From Antedon mediterranea (lineage: Eukaryota; Echinodermata; Crinoidea; Comatulida; Antedonidae), in assembly GCF_964355755.1 (NCBI RefSeq), contig NC_092671.1, positions 9,311,001 to 9,375,000 of the forward strand: a DNA stretch of 64,000 nucleotides, in the 5' to 3' direction. The notes under the pieces were generated by a model, which saw only the letters and a list, made by a program, of their open reading frames with translations, did no database searches and was not told where the DNA came from. Shown piece after piece: positions 24,894 through 37,400 of this stretch (position 1 is its first letter; each line of letters begins with the position of its first letter). Made by a program: the position numbers and the translations under genes.

Positions 24894-26639
24894 ATGCTTA
24901 AATCATTTGGTTATTTTCTAGGCCAACGTAATCGTGGCAGTTCATTCATTTTGACTAGAATGATGAGCACCCGTCCTTCTGCGAGTAGCACATCAGACAA
25001 AACATGTTCTAGTGAACTAGGCCTAGCCGTTGTTCATAACTCAGACAAATGTGAATTTACTTTAGTACTCGATAATACAGGTAATACAGTAGGATAATAA
25101 TAAAGTAATTTCCGAAGAATATGCTAGGCCTAATATTATATATTGGTTGTATGTGTAAATAAATTTCCATCCATTTTTATAGGCCTAGGCTAGGCCTACT
25201 AATTTTTTTTTTTTAAATACATACATTTCTGATGTTTTGTTATTAATTGACATTGCACACATATATCTCACTTCAACTTATATATTATACTGTATGAGTA
25301 ACCATTTTCATATTGCTATTTTATTTTTATTGAAAAAAAAAACATGGCACAGTTTTTCTTTTTTGAAAATTAATTCTTTAAAAATATATATATATATAAA
25401 ATGCAATACTTGATATTGTATTATAATCAATCATTACACAATTTCCAGGTAGTAATGTTCAACCAGCCGTTTTACAATATGAGATTCTTCCAGGAATAGT
25501 AGATTTGTACCACACTGGTGTTCCAGAGGCTTACAGAGGAAGAGGTGTGGCTAAGCACCTGGCTAAGGTGTGTTTGATTATATAATTCAACATAATCATA
25601 GTGTTCCTTTAATATATAATTTTTTTTGTGTATCAGGATTTAAACAAAACCTTGACAAAATCTCATAAGATTCTTAGCTTTTGTCAAGGTTATTTCCGCG
25701 ATGGATGTTTTTTTTATTTTTATTTAATATTCTTTGCATTTATCAGTTATGTTACATAATAATTATTACTTGTTACTCACTGCTTTTTATTTTTTAGTTT
25801 GTTTTCGACCTGTGTTTTGTTGTAATGTAATTTATTTACAAATAAGCCATACTGTATAAACTGTAAAGAGTTGCTACATTTAAATACTGTATTTCAAAGC
25901 GGTTGATATAAAATGAAAGTGTCTGTCCGCCACGGAATCCGTCCTCCACTAATAGTTGTTAATTCAGGTTGTTATGTTATTATGACAATTTACCGTTTAA
26001 TATTTATGTAAAAAAGTTGTACTTTGATACTTCACTGTACAGTATCAATGGGGGAGAAAATGACACAACATGTCTGGTGTGCACCATGTGACTACAGATT
26101 CATGGTGCCTGAATGTCACAACTCTTTACAGTATATCTATGTGCCCTTTATATAACCACTAGATAAGTGATTTATATAAAGATTTTCAAATTGTTAAAGG
26201 TCAAAAATCTAGAAATTAGTTGCAAAATAAAAAATCTCGCTAGGAAATGAAGATATTACTGTTAATACTGTAAACAATAATCACTTGAAATTAAAGTTCG
26301 GAGTTGTTTATTTTTCAATCAAAGTATCAAAAAAGTATAATGGCTATCTATACAGTTCACAGGGAACTAACTAATAATATGGTTAATATTTAACTACTGT
26401 ATTAGTAATTGTGTTTTCATGTTTGTTCATATAATATTATTAATCATTAGTAAGTGGTATGGTTTATGTATATACTTTTTTTTAATTGTTTACTTTTTCT
26501 CTAAATACTTTAGGCTGCCCTCGAGCATTTTTCCAACCAAGATGACTCACTAATTAGGCTGTCTTGTACATACCTTCAAAAATATGTTCGTGATCATCCA
26601 CTGGATAAGTATACACCAAAACTAGAACAGAATTATTGA
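24894..26639 (+). CDS. NATD1: NATD1, small GNAT-fold acetyltransferase-like protein
   Basis: Three exons, 24894-25080, 25449-25567 and 26514-26639, give 143 aa. The C-terminal 95 or so residues match the NATD1 (GTLF3B) family: [20 protein letters not shown] (about 80-99) holds the acetyl-CoA-binding loop of the YjdJ-type GNAT fold, followed by LAKAALEH and [11 protein letters not shown]. Substrate and function are not established for this family. Human NATD1 is 113 aa; this one has about 30 extra N-terminal residues, rich in Arg, Ser and hydrophobic residues with no acidic residue in the first 35, which suggests a mitochondrial targeting peptide. An internal start at the MMSTRPS codons would remove it. 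AATAAA signals lie at 26740-26745 and 26836-26841. CEP78 is divergent upstream and CPEB1 converges downstream. Confidence 0.88.
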
Positions 26640-27005
26640 CGAAGAACTTCACATTTTCATCACTACTGTGTTTATGAATTACCTATCATCATCATCTACA
26701 ATGTTAAGGGATACAGAACAGTTTTTCGATTCCTTTTAAAATAAATGCACCAAATTATGACTACATTATGACTAGTGGAAAAAAAATTAATTTCTTTTTA
26801 CAATATAAGAAATGATTTGTAAAGTTAATTTTGAAAATAAATTGATAACAACGAAGTTATGAAAGGGTCGTTTCTGTTTATCAATAAGGAAATCATATTT
26901 CTAGTTTTGTTTTTGTATTTAAAATTGGGAGTGCTCAGCATTTTACACTACCAGTAAGAATTGTTTCTGCTGACACAAGATCGATGTATAATTATTCTAA
27001 AAATA

Positions 27006-27287
27006 GGGTGCGTTTCTGCTGCATGAATGCCAATTTACACAGACGAACAGCAACAGTAAACGGAAAACCGCATAGCCTGTCATATCTATCCTGAACGGGT
27101 TTCCGCTCAACCACCTATCTGCTACTGCTCGTCTGTGGTAATTAGCCTTTATGCTAAATAATTAATTGCAGCTAACTGTTGAATGCCATACTAACATGCA
27201 ATTTTTTAAAACGCCGGAAATTCTGCCAAAAATTTGAGATAATCCATTTACACAACTAGTTCATTTTCTAACAGCAGAAACGCACCC
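27006..27287. mobile_element. MITE (family D) with a family C element inside
   Basis: GGGTGCGTTTCTGCTG at 27006-27021 is repeated exactly in reverse complement at 27272-27287. A family C MITE interrupts it at 27029-27147. No convincing target duplication is visible around the outer element. Confidence 0.75.
27029..27147. mobile_element. MITE family C, inner copy
   Basis: The left end GCCAATTTACACAGACGAAC and the reversed right end GGCTAATTACCACAGACGAG are the same terminal repeats as in the element at 423-1010. The centre, CTATCCTGAACGG next to TTTCCGCT, also recurs there. At 119 bp this is probably the intact short form. Confidence 0.75.
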
Positions 27288-29069
27288 TTTAGCTTTTCTA
27301 CATAACAGGTTTTTCAGAAATAAAGTAAAGAAACATTTTTATACTGTCATTGAGAAACATAATATTTACTGGAAAACTCGTCTCATGATCATCTACAACA
27401 TTACCTTGTTCACATTTGAAACAAAAACATAATAAACATCTTAACAATATAACTATATAATTGATTTAGAAATTATGGACTTTAAATCGTTACCTATTTG
27501 GTAGAGCAAAAATCACTTCAACTTCAATCACTGCAAATCTTTCTTCATTAAAAATGCGAATACTAATATTATAAAAGTTATCTACAATTTGTTTTTTTTT
27601 CTTAATAAATATAACATTAAAACTATTAATACTACTGGTGCAGTAGATGTTAAAACTGTCTAACGTGTTAATTAAATTTAAAAATATCAACATTTTGAAA
27701 ATATCTATTTCCCAAGAATAATATTTTGAACATATACAGATATATAAACAAATGTAAAATGCTAACTATATAGCTTGTATTTAAATTGAATCAGTATACA
27801 TGTTAAAACTGCACCCAGTAACAGAAGGAAGGAATTCAATTCGTAATTATTTAAACCAATTTTTTACAAATATAAAATCAGGCCAATTGTGGAATACAAC
27901 AAGCATTTTTAGTTTAAAATAGTTTTCACATGTTTTCCTTCAAAGACTTTTTCCATCATAGTTTGATATCCATCAACGTCGAGCACCATACATTTTACTC
28001 AAAATCGTATATTACAGTGGCGCACCATACTAAACATTTACTCGTAAAGTTTTAAGATATCAGTGTATAGCTTTACTTAATATTTGATGTATTTTAGAAC
28101 CAGTCAAACTATATATTAGTTTTGCGTTTTGCACCTCTTGCATTGATTGTAACTTATGATATAGGGCTAGCTGCATATTAGTGGCAAACCATACTGTAAA
28201 CTTTTACATTTGAAAATGGCAAGATTGTGCTTTGTCTTAAAATCATGGCACTGTATGTAATTTTTAAAATGCAATTTATTTTTCTACAAACTAATCTTAT
28301 ATCTACTCTTTGCTAAAGCCGTTCTACATTTGCATAAGCGAGTTTGATTTAAAATTTGGTACATGTTGCATAGTATAGTAATGTAAATATGTTACGAAAA
28401 AAATGTACATTAGCAACAAAAAACCTATTCCTAATCAACTATATCGATCATTTAAATCAAGCAAACTTTCCACCCCAAATATTTTTTCTATATTGCCATA
28501 ATTCGATAAACAACTTTAAAATAACATTGATAAATATATTTCAGAACAATGTTAAAACATGACAGAAAAACATCTATCTTAATAATGTTTAAAATTTACA
28601 GCAACTTTATATCGATGCCTTCAATATAGTTGTGAGTAAAAATTGTTAAAAAACCGGTTTGAATAGTTTCTGGTCAGTATTAAAAAATAGTTTTGAAAAA
28701 AAAAAAGTTTAAAAAGTATTAACATGAACCTAAAATGCATTGGTGAATGGGCATGGCTTAATTTCCGTGATAATCTTATACTTATTTTAGCAGGCTCAGC
28801 TAAACCTCATAAACTAATTAATAGTTAAATAATTTAAAATTCAAATGTTTAAAATATGCCATGTTCTTTTATAAAAGTTCACTATTCATACTGATTATAC
28901 CTAAATACAATATGCTCCTCATTAAAACGATTGCAGAGCTGAATTTATTTGTTAAAATCATTTTATAAAATTATCTAGGAGGGACACATGCTAATCATTT
29001 TGTACACAATGAGACTTAAAAAACAATGATGCAGTAGGGCATAACAAACACACAAAGTATGCCTACAAA

Positions 29070-29207
29070 TACAGTATAACTCCTATTAAGGAGCCACCTT
29101 CGGGACCCAACAAGTGTCACCTCGATATGGGTGTCCCCTGAATATTTTGCCAGTAAATCGGTATACAAGAAAATGTCTCCTTAATAGGGGTGTCACCTGT
29201 ATTGTGA
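29070..29207. repeat. Dispersed repeat family R, copy 1
   Basis: It opens ACAGTATAACTCCTATTAAG, then GGGACCCAACAAGTGTCACC, and closes with CTCCTTAATAGGGGTGTCACC. The inverted CTATTAAG/CTTAATAG ends suggest a small DNA transposon remnant. Relatives lie at 34340, 35071, 44390, 45330 and 49594. Confidence 0.55.
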
Positions 29208-31457
29208 CAGTTCTAACACCATGGTAGCAATATACCAATATGGTATAGATTGTAGGCATGTACATTTTTTACGCTAAATTGCACCGTTGTATTTTAGCTC
29301 ACACCGTCCCTGTATCCTTCAAATGCTACTATTACCTACTGTACATAACACCTTTCTTTTCTCTACTAACTTACTGACTACCAATCAATGATAGATTTCC
29401 TTAATGTTAAAACAATAAACAAAACATTGGCAGCCTCAATAAAATATAATTAAAAGATTTTTAAAATTAGCTGCAAGGACCTTATAAAACTTTCTCTACA
29501 ATAACCTGTATTTAAATATTTCGTCTCTATATTAATGGCATTTACTCGCATTTATAAAATTAAAATATTCTTGACATCAATTCACATTAATCAAGAACTT
29601 TATGAAATTGACTAAAATTGTAATAAAATTTAGATAAAACAATGTATTAAATAAGTAGTAGTACAGTAACATCAGACAGTGTTTGTAGGCCCCATTTAAA
29701 CTTGTGAATTAGGCTGGCCTAAGACTTGGGGTCGGCAATCGTCCAAATACTGTACAAACTTAGGCCGGCCATGGGCTGTCATTTGAAACGTAAGCACACT
29801 AGATTGGACCCAAACAATTAAATCTGAACCCGATCTCCTGGAGCGGTACAGGACCCCAATTGTAAGTGTAAATGGGATCTAATTGAGTAGTTTGTTACCT
29901 TGAGATGTTACTGGACAATCATTGGTTTACTGTATTACCCTTATATATCGAATCCACCTTTTATGCCCAAACCCAAGACATTTCAGGGAAACTTCTTAGT
30001 ATGAAGCTTACATGCTCAATTACGACATTTTCTATTATTAAATAATTTAACAGCACTATTTAAAATTAAATTAAAATGGTATAAAAGCAACAAATTTGGA
30101 TGCGACACAAAAGCCAGTCACTATCCGAGGTATAAGATCTACTTTTTGACAAGTGTATATCTGGGCTTTAAAGTTAAATTATCAAAAGAGAAATTACAAT
30201 TATTAGTATTGTAATGTTTTTGTTTTCTTCACCTAATTTTGACTATTATTAGCACAATTTTCAGTCTCTCTAAATCTTCCTCTGCTTACTTTGTTGGGCC
30301 ATTGAAACCCCCATACACTGATAGATTCGGACATGGCTTTTGAATTCAAATAAAATACAGCAAAATCTAACTAAATTACAGAGATGGTGTTAAAACCAGA
30401 GAAAGTAGTAATTCTTTAAACTAAACATGATCATAAACAAACATAATTTGAATTACAAAGTCTCTCTCTGAGGTTACCAAAATATAATATGTAAAATTTG
30501 ATAAATAGAAATGTTAATCTTGAAAATGGATAAATAAAATTTTCATTTTTAAATAAATCTTGTTTAAAAATATAAAAATCTAATATATCTTTAAAACTCT
30601 AAAACATAAATTAAAAGTAAATAACGGGAAAATAAATACTGTAAAAAATAATATATTTCTCAATTTTACCAAAATTAATATAATTTTGATGTGCGTAGCA
30701 ATTTCAAGCAATAACTAAATGTGATTAATATTGGAAATTATAGTGCATAAAAATACACTATATTTCTGGATTTCTATCTTAACCGAGTTTCTTATGTGTT
30801 TAATTTGAATTTATCTAAATTTTTACGCTCCTAATTACTAGAAAACCTTACTCACTACTTTGAAATGAAGCATAACCATTTCTGGAAAAAATTTGTTAAA
30901 CTTAAGCTACTTAAGTGCAATTAACATTTTTTTTCTTTCGTTTTAAAATTTAGGGTTTAATTAATATATCATTTGTAAAGGGAGTTTCCTAAAAGGTGGA
31001 CAGAAAAACCATGATAACCTCGTTGAAAATTATCACACATTGCTAAAAGCAAAAATCAAAGGCAAACAATCAGTTTTGTCTTGAGGCCTAATATTAACAT
31101 TGCTTCACTCTTTTCTAAGCAACCCAAAAAAAGTGATTTGGACAACTAGAAAATATTAAATTCTATAATTAATATCATCTACACAATAATTATTTTTTCA
31201 TTTTGTTTTTAGTATTTCCATTTTAAGGCTATATACATTATAATGTATCTTAAATACTGCTATATATATATATTTATTTTAACAGAATGTTCTTAGGAAT
31301 TGGATCAAACTTATTTGAGAAATTTGATTGGAATAATTTTTTTGTTCAAATCAATGTGAATCTTTTGTAGATAAAAATCTCAAAGAAATCATTTTTTTTT
31401 TATCAGAAAAATATTCATCTTCTGCTAATTATTGTAATGGAATATTTTCAAGGTTGT

Positions 31458-34400
31458 TTATTCGTTGAAGACCGGAAAGACTGGTTTCTGAATGCTGTCC
31501 TTAGCACGCATGCTTCTCATAAGTGGTTTGTGATATTGTAGCTCCTCTAACGAGTGTTGCCATAGCCAGCAGGAGTGGCAGTAATACTTGAAACATGCCA
31601 TCTCACGGCAGAAAAAGATGCCTGGCTGTAATTGACACATGCTGCACATTGCATCTTCCAAATAAGGATCAATTTGTACCTGTGTTGGAATTAAAATATA
31701 GATTTCTGATTGCACGTTAGTTAGAAGTTTGTGGCCATATAGAAGCGTTTATAAAGGGAGAATTTAATTTGATAATGATCAAAAAACCTTTGAACGAAAA
31801 AGGGTTTACTTTTTAATGCAGTCGTCCTACCAGGGTTGGGGTTTAAACATTTTAGAAATAGTAATTCTAGATGGCAGGAATCAATGCTAGAGAACTAGTT
31901 TTACAGATTATTTCAGCAATTTAAAGGCACAACATGATATTGATGATATCAAAACAGGAGCTCGCTTCATCCCAGAATCTGTCCGGTGGAGTTCAAGAAT
32001 ATTAATATTGTTTGAATTTTTTATTTTAATTTATATATTTAGGCAAATTGCCAAGGACCATAAGCGAATCCATTCACTATCTTTCTTAAAGGTGGCAATC
32101 CTGTTCACAAGACATATACACAAGATGCTGTACATAAACAAAGTCTAGTATTACAAGTATTTGGGAGTGGAGTTGTAAATTTGTCATTAGAAAAAAATCC
32201 CAACATGATCGGACTTGGACCAAAGACCCTTGGATTGGTAGCCAAGCATCATAACCACCAAGCTACAACTCCACTCAATAAATAATAATAAATAATAAGT
32301 AATTCTGGTATTCTTAGGCATCAATGGATGTACTCACAGTTTTTCTGAACTTATTTGTTCTTATCTCAACAAAGGCCGTCTGAACTGCTCTCATGTAACA
32401 TTTCATGTTATTAAATGTAACACGTCCTGAACCTGTATGATAATTTAAAGATTACAGTATCAAACATTTATCTAAGGATTCATTGATTGCACAAAAATAT
32501 TTAGACATGAAAATATAGATTAGATGAAACACAGTATTTCTTTCACAGAAACTCGCCTCCATAAATCAACAATTGTAATATGAAGGGAATTGCATATATC
32601 AATTACTCTATTGTATTGATGTGTATGGGCTAAGATATAAGTAAACTAACCGATTGGATATTTGAACTTGTCTGTATCTATACCAGCATACACGACGCCT
32701 CCAAACAGGTCATTCATGGTATGGGCAAGACCCTCAGCATTCATCATGCCATGCAGAGCTCCGATGAACACGGTCTTGTTAATATCCAGTCGCTGTGAGG
32801 GACATCTTGCAAAGTTGCTGTCTGCTAGAATCCAAGGGATCACCTGGATCTATGACAAAAAGTAAACAAATTGGTTAGCAAATTTAGGATGCAGCTGATT
32901 GAGTGGCTGTTGGGAATTGTCCGTTTACGAGTTTGAATTTGCCAGGCTGATGCTGCTGCCAGTGTCAATTCTATCAATTTATCCATGATCATTTCACCCA
33001 AGTCTTTTATTTTTACCAACCTACGGTATGGCTTACCTCTTTGCATCTTGCGCGCTTGCTTGCAATTTTAAAATAATATCCTCCAGTTCGCAAATCCTGT
33101 CGGCATGAAGCAAGTAAAGTCTTTACAGCCCTGTCAGATTCCAACACAATGTACACATGACCTGTAAATGCAAATCAACATTTTCACATACATTGTTATA
33201 TTAAAGCGGTAGGCATACTAAAAAAAGATGATATCTTACCTCAACAATATTATTTAAAGCAATAAATTCAGTAAATTACAATATTTTTAATATTACCCAA
33301 TTTATGCATTGTTTTTTAATTATATTTTAAGGAATAATATTAATGTAAATAAAAATACGAATTTGTGATTTGTTCAAAGTATACGGGTGATATCAAATTG
33401 AAATACTCAGAGCAATTCTCCATTATAAAAATGAAAACAAATTAAGATATAATAGTATAACAATGAATTAAATGCAAACCAACATTTTCACATACATCAA
33501 TTAAATAAGCATATGTAATTCACCCTAAATTTAGGATTTTAATCTAGAAAACTGAATGTCTTCACACCTCTGTTGATTTAAAGACATTGAAAATAATGTA
33601 TTTGAATATTTTTATTTCATCTAACAAATAAAAATGCATGATTCAGGGCTAGTAGAAAATATACTTTTTATTTTATTCTCTAGCAAACCTTGGATAGTTG
33701 TAAAAAATGCAACTAGCAAAATGAGCAACTGAATATGTAAAGCAAGCAAATTTGTTGTTAAATTTTTGCTACAAATTTTTTAAAAATTACATCAGTAAGA
33801 TTTGAACCCAAGAATATAAGCACATACTTTTTGTGTCATTAGCACAGAAAAAAAAATGATATCGTGATTCACCAGTTTAAAAAAACACCTGTTGAGAACA
33901 CTACACAACACAATTGACACTTGGTTCAACCTTGAGGCCACTCACTTTAAAGGACCCTCTCAGACAACACAATATGAATATGAACAAAAAACATTATCAA
34001 GTTCAACCACAACATACACTTTATATAGGTCAGAACCGTTTTATTAAAAATTTATCCATCCACAAATCGATATAAAATTTGTTTTTATTTCCTTAAATTT
34101 AACAAATTTATTAAAAATAATAATATAATAACAAATACAATATTACCTATTTATGTTGATTTTTATTCTGGCTAATGGCCAGATATTATTAGCTGTCTTA
34201 GTAAATGTTTAGTTTCATTTATAAACAAGAATTGCAAAAAAAACACATTAAAAACAAGGTATTACTGAATATCTAAAATGTTTTTAATATTTTTGTATTT
34301 ATAAATCACTTTGGTTCATTAAGTTAAGTTTGTATACAGTATATGGCCCCTCCTTTGGGACATCCCTAATCAGAGGACACCTAAGGAGGAAGACACATTT

Positions 34401-37400
34401 TCCCATGAAATATTGTATATATATACGTTACACCTTTATTCAGGGAACACTTTGTTGAGGGTAATTACCGTTAAATATATTGTAGATTATTGAAAAAAAA
34501 AACCAAATTACATTTTACAATCTCTTTAGACAAATAAATTGTTGGTTTACTGATCGTAAAACCAACCATTTTTCTGAGGCCTTGTCTTGTAAAGAGATGA
34601 TTTGGATATTAATATTGAAATTTAATTTACGCTGAGTAATCTTATTTTGTGCATAAAGGCTTGGTTACGGAAGTATAGTTGAATATGAGTTGAATATCCC
34701 GGTGGTTTAGAATTACTTCCTGGGAGTGGAAATTATAGGGAAGCAAGCACAAATAGGTGTTGTTATACAGGTGATATTAAAGCGGTAGGCATACTAAAAA
34801 AAGATGATATCTTACCTCAACAATATTATTTAAAGCAATAAATTCAGTAAATTACAATATTTTTTAATATTACCCAATTTATGCATTGTTTTTTAATTAT
34901 ATTTTAAGGAATAATATTAATGTAAATAAAAATACGAATTTGTGATTTGTTCAAAGTATACGGGTGATATCAAATTGAAATACTCAGAGCAATTCTCCAT
35001 TATAAAAATGAAAACAAATTAAGATATAATATAACAATGAATTAAGAATTTGCTATTAGATATTTTATCTAATACAGTAAAACCCCTATTAAGGGGACAC
35101 CTTCAGAACCCAACAAAACGTCCCTTATTGTGGTTGTCCCTTGAATAATGGTTGGCTTTAGAGTTAAACCATATTGTCCCCTTGTTTATTTATGAGAAAA
35201 TGTCCTCTAATAGGGGTCTCCCCTGAATAGGGGAGTGCCAAATTAGGGGCTTGAAAGTGAAACTGTTAGAAATCCAATTTACACTTCAATTCAATTCAAT
35301 TCAATTAAAACTTTATTATCCCCATGGGGAAACTCTGTTGGCCTTTTCAAAAGTACAGTACATACAAATATAAAATGGATACAGTACATAAAATATAAAA
35401 TACGATAAAAAAAGCCATACAAAATATACATATAAAATCCTAAAAAGTCGATTTAAAATACTACAAAAAATAAAACTAGCGCATAAAATACGATTATACG
35501 ATTATATAATGAATGATATTATCATTCATTATATAATCGTATAGCGGCAGGGACGAATGAATTGCCATATCTATTTGTTTTAATTTTTCTTTGAAGGAGT
35601 CTGTCACAACGTTGACTTTTGTTAAATTTATAGTGCAGAGGATGAGCGTGGTCTTTTAAAATAATTTTCAATTTTTTAATTACTAATTCCTTATATAAAA
35701 CTTCAGGTTGAATTTGTTCAGAGCCTACTATTCTACTGCCTTGTTTAACTATTTTATTAAGTAAAAGTCTATCTTTAAAACGTGAATTACCATAATAACA
35801 TATTAGGCAAAAACTAAGTACACTGTTTAAGATAGAAGTATAAAAAAGTTGTAAAATAGTACGGTCAATCTTAAAAGAGTTTAATTTGCGTAGAAAGAAG
35901 AGACGTTTTTGTAATTTATTGTATATGCACCTACTATTTGCATCAAATTTAAGTTTATTATCAATTTCAACCCCTAAATATTTGTAAGTTTTACACTTGT
36001 TAATCCTGTAGTCATTGTCATTGTGTCCTTTTTCTTCTTCCTTTAAAAACCATTAATATTTTATATGATTTTAAATTTCCTAAAGATGTTTGCTTCTGTG
36101 TTGCCTATAATGGACAGTGTACAAAGGCCTCAGCATTTTTAATCGCATTAGATAATAGTGAAAGTGAATGAATAACCACTTCACAAACCATTAATTACTA
36201 AAGTAAACATTTTCTTTACAGTACAATTATTAGACCTAAACTAATACTACGGTCAAATCTTTAAGCAGGACACCACAATGTAAAAGTAGTAGTATTTAAA
36301 AGAGAATTTGGCAACTTCAGAACATTCATTCTGGTTTTGAAGAATATCTGGTTTCCATGGAGGTTGTTAAGTCCGAGATTACATTCTGAGTAGTTACATT
36401 TATAAACTAATGTACAAATTAACTAAACACACAGTAGTAAAGGGTCTTTCATGGTTAAAGCATTAAATATGTTTTTTTTTGTTGGATATATGCCATTGTA
36501 ATGTCACATGATAGTTACTTCACTTTGACCAAACAATTGGATCATAAAACAAATAATTTACCTGAAAAAACTGTAATTTAAAGCAAAAAATTGAAAAAAA
36601 AATGAAAAAAGTTGAATTGGCTGCCAGCCAATGTTTTTGGTTGAATTTAACTGTTATTTTATTATTTTATAAGTTTTTTCTATGGAAGTGATGGCCTAGT
36701 CAAAGTCTGATTTTAATAATCTTTATTATTCATGTTTTTAGGGGACACTATACATCTTTAATAGTGTATAACATTTAAATAATTTCTAATATTATTATCT
36801 TTTCAAAATATGCAAGCACGGAACTTTACTACGGAAACGGCTATAAATCCAATTGCTTCTCTATAAAGGATTGAGTGTTTAATTCACACAGAAATTTGTT
36901 AGCTAAGGTGCTTTGATCCTCTATATGTGCTTTGATCAGCACATATAGAGGATTTCCTGCATGCTTTCATACCTGGCTTTCTTTTTATTGGTTAACAGAA
37001 TTAGTCCCTAAAACTATGAGCCACGGCCCAAATTTGGGTGCAGTTGGGCCGCAGGTTGGTCCCAGGAAGAGTATTTTTACAGGCCGTGAAATAAAAAGTT
37101 AGCAGAATTCTGGTTTAATGTGCTCAAAAAGTTGTCGATACCGTACTCGCTCTAATATGTGTTTGGACAATTTACACAAACAGAATTATAATAATTTATA
37201 AAAGTATCAAAATCGAACTTTAATATCAACTCTCATCTGAAAATATGAATTTAGCGTTAAAAAAAAATACATAAACGTAAAGATATTACTATGGCATTGA
37301 AACAGCCAGATAAACCATAATTGTAGAATGTTTAATCCATGTCCTTGACAATTTCTTTAAAGTTCAACATTGATGGTAATATAGCTTGTGGTCTTACCTT

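Larger units (their letters stand above)
26640..31457. other. AT-rich non-coding stretch between NATD1 and CPEB1
   Basis: No supported exon lies here. Its left end is the NATD1 3' UTR. Much of the rest could be the CPEB1 3' UTR, because vertebrate CPEB1 messages often have long ones, but I cannot see where it ends. It contains a nested MITE pair at 27006-27287 and one copy of the dispersed repeat family R at about 29070-29207. The remainder is low-complexity AT-rich sequence. Confidence 0.55.

Noticed and set aside
36916-36953. microRNA precursor
   Set aside because: The hairpin is perfect but only 16 base pairs long, shorter than a normal precursor stem.
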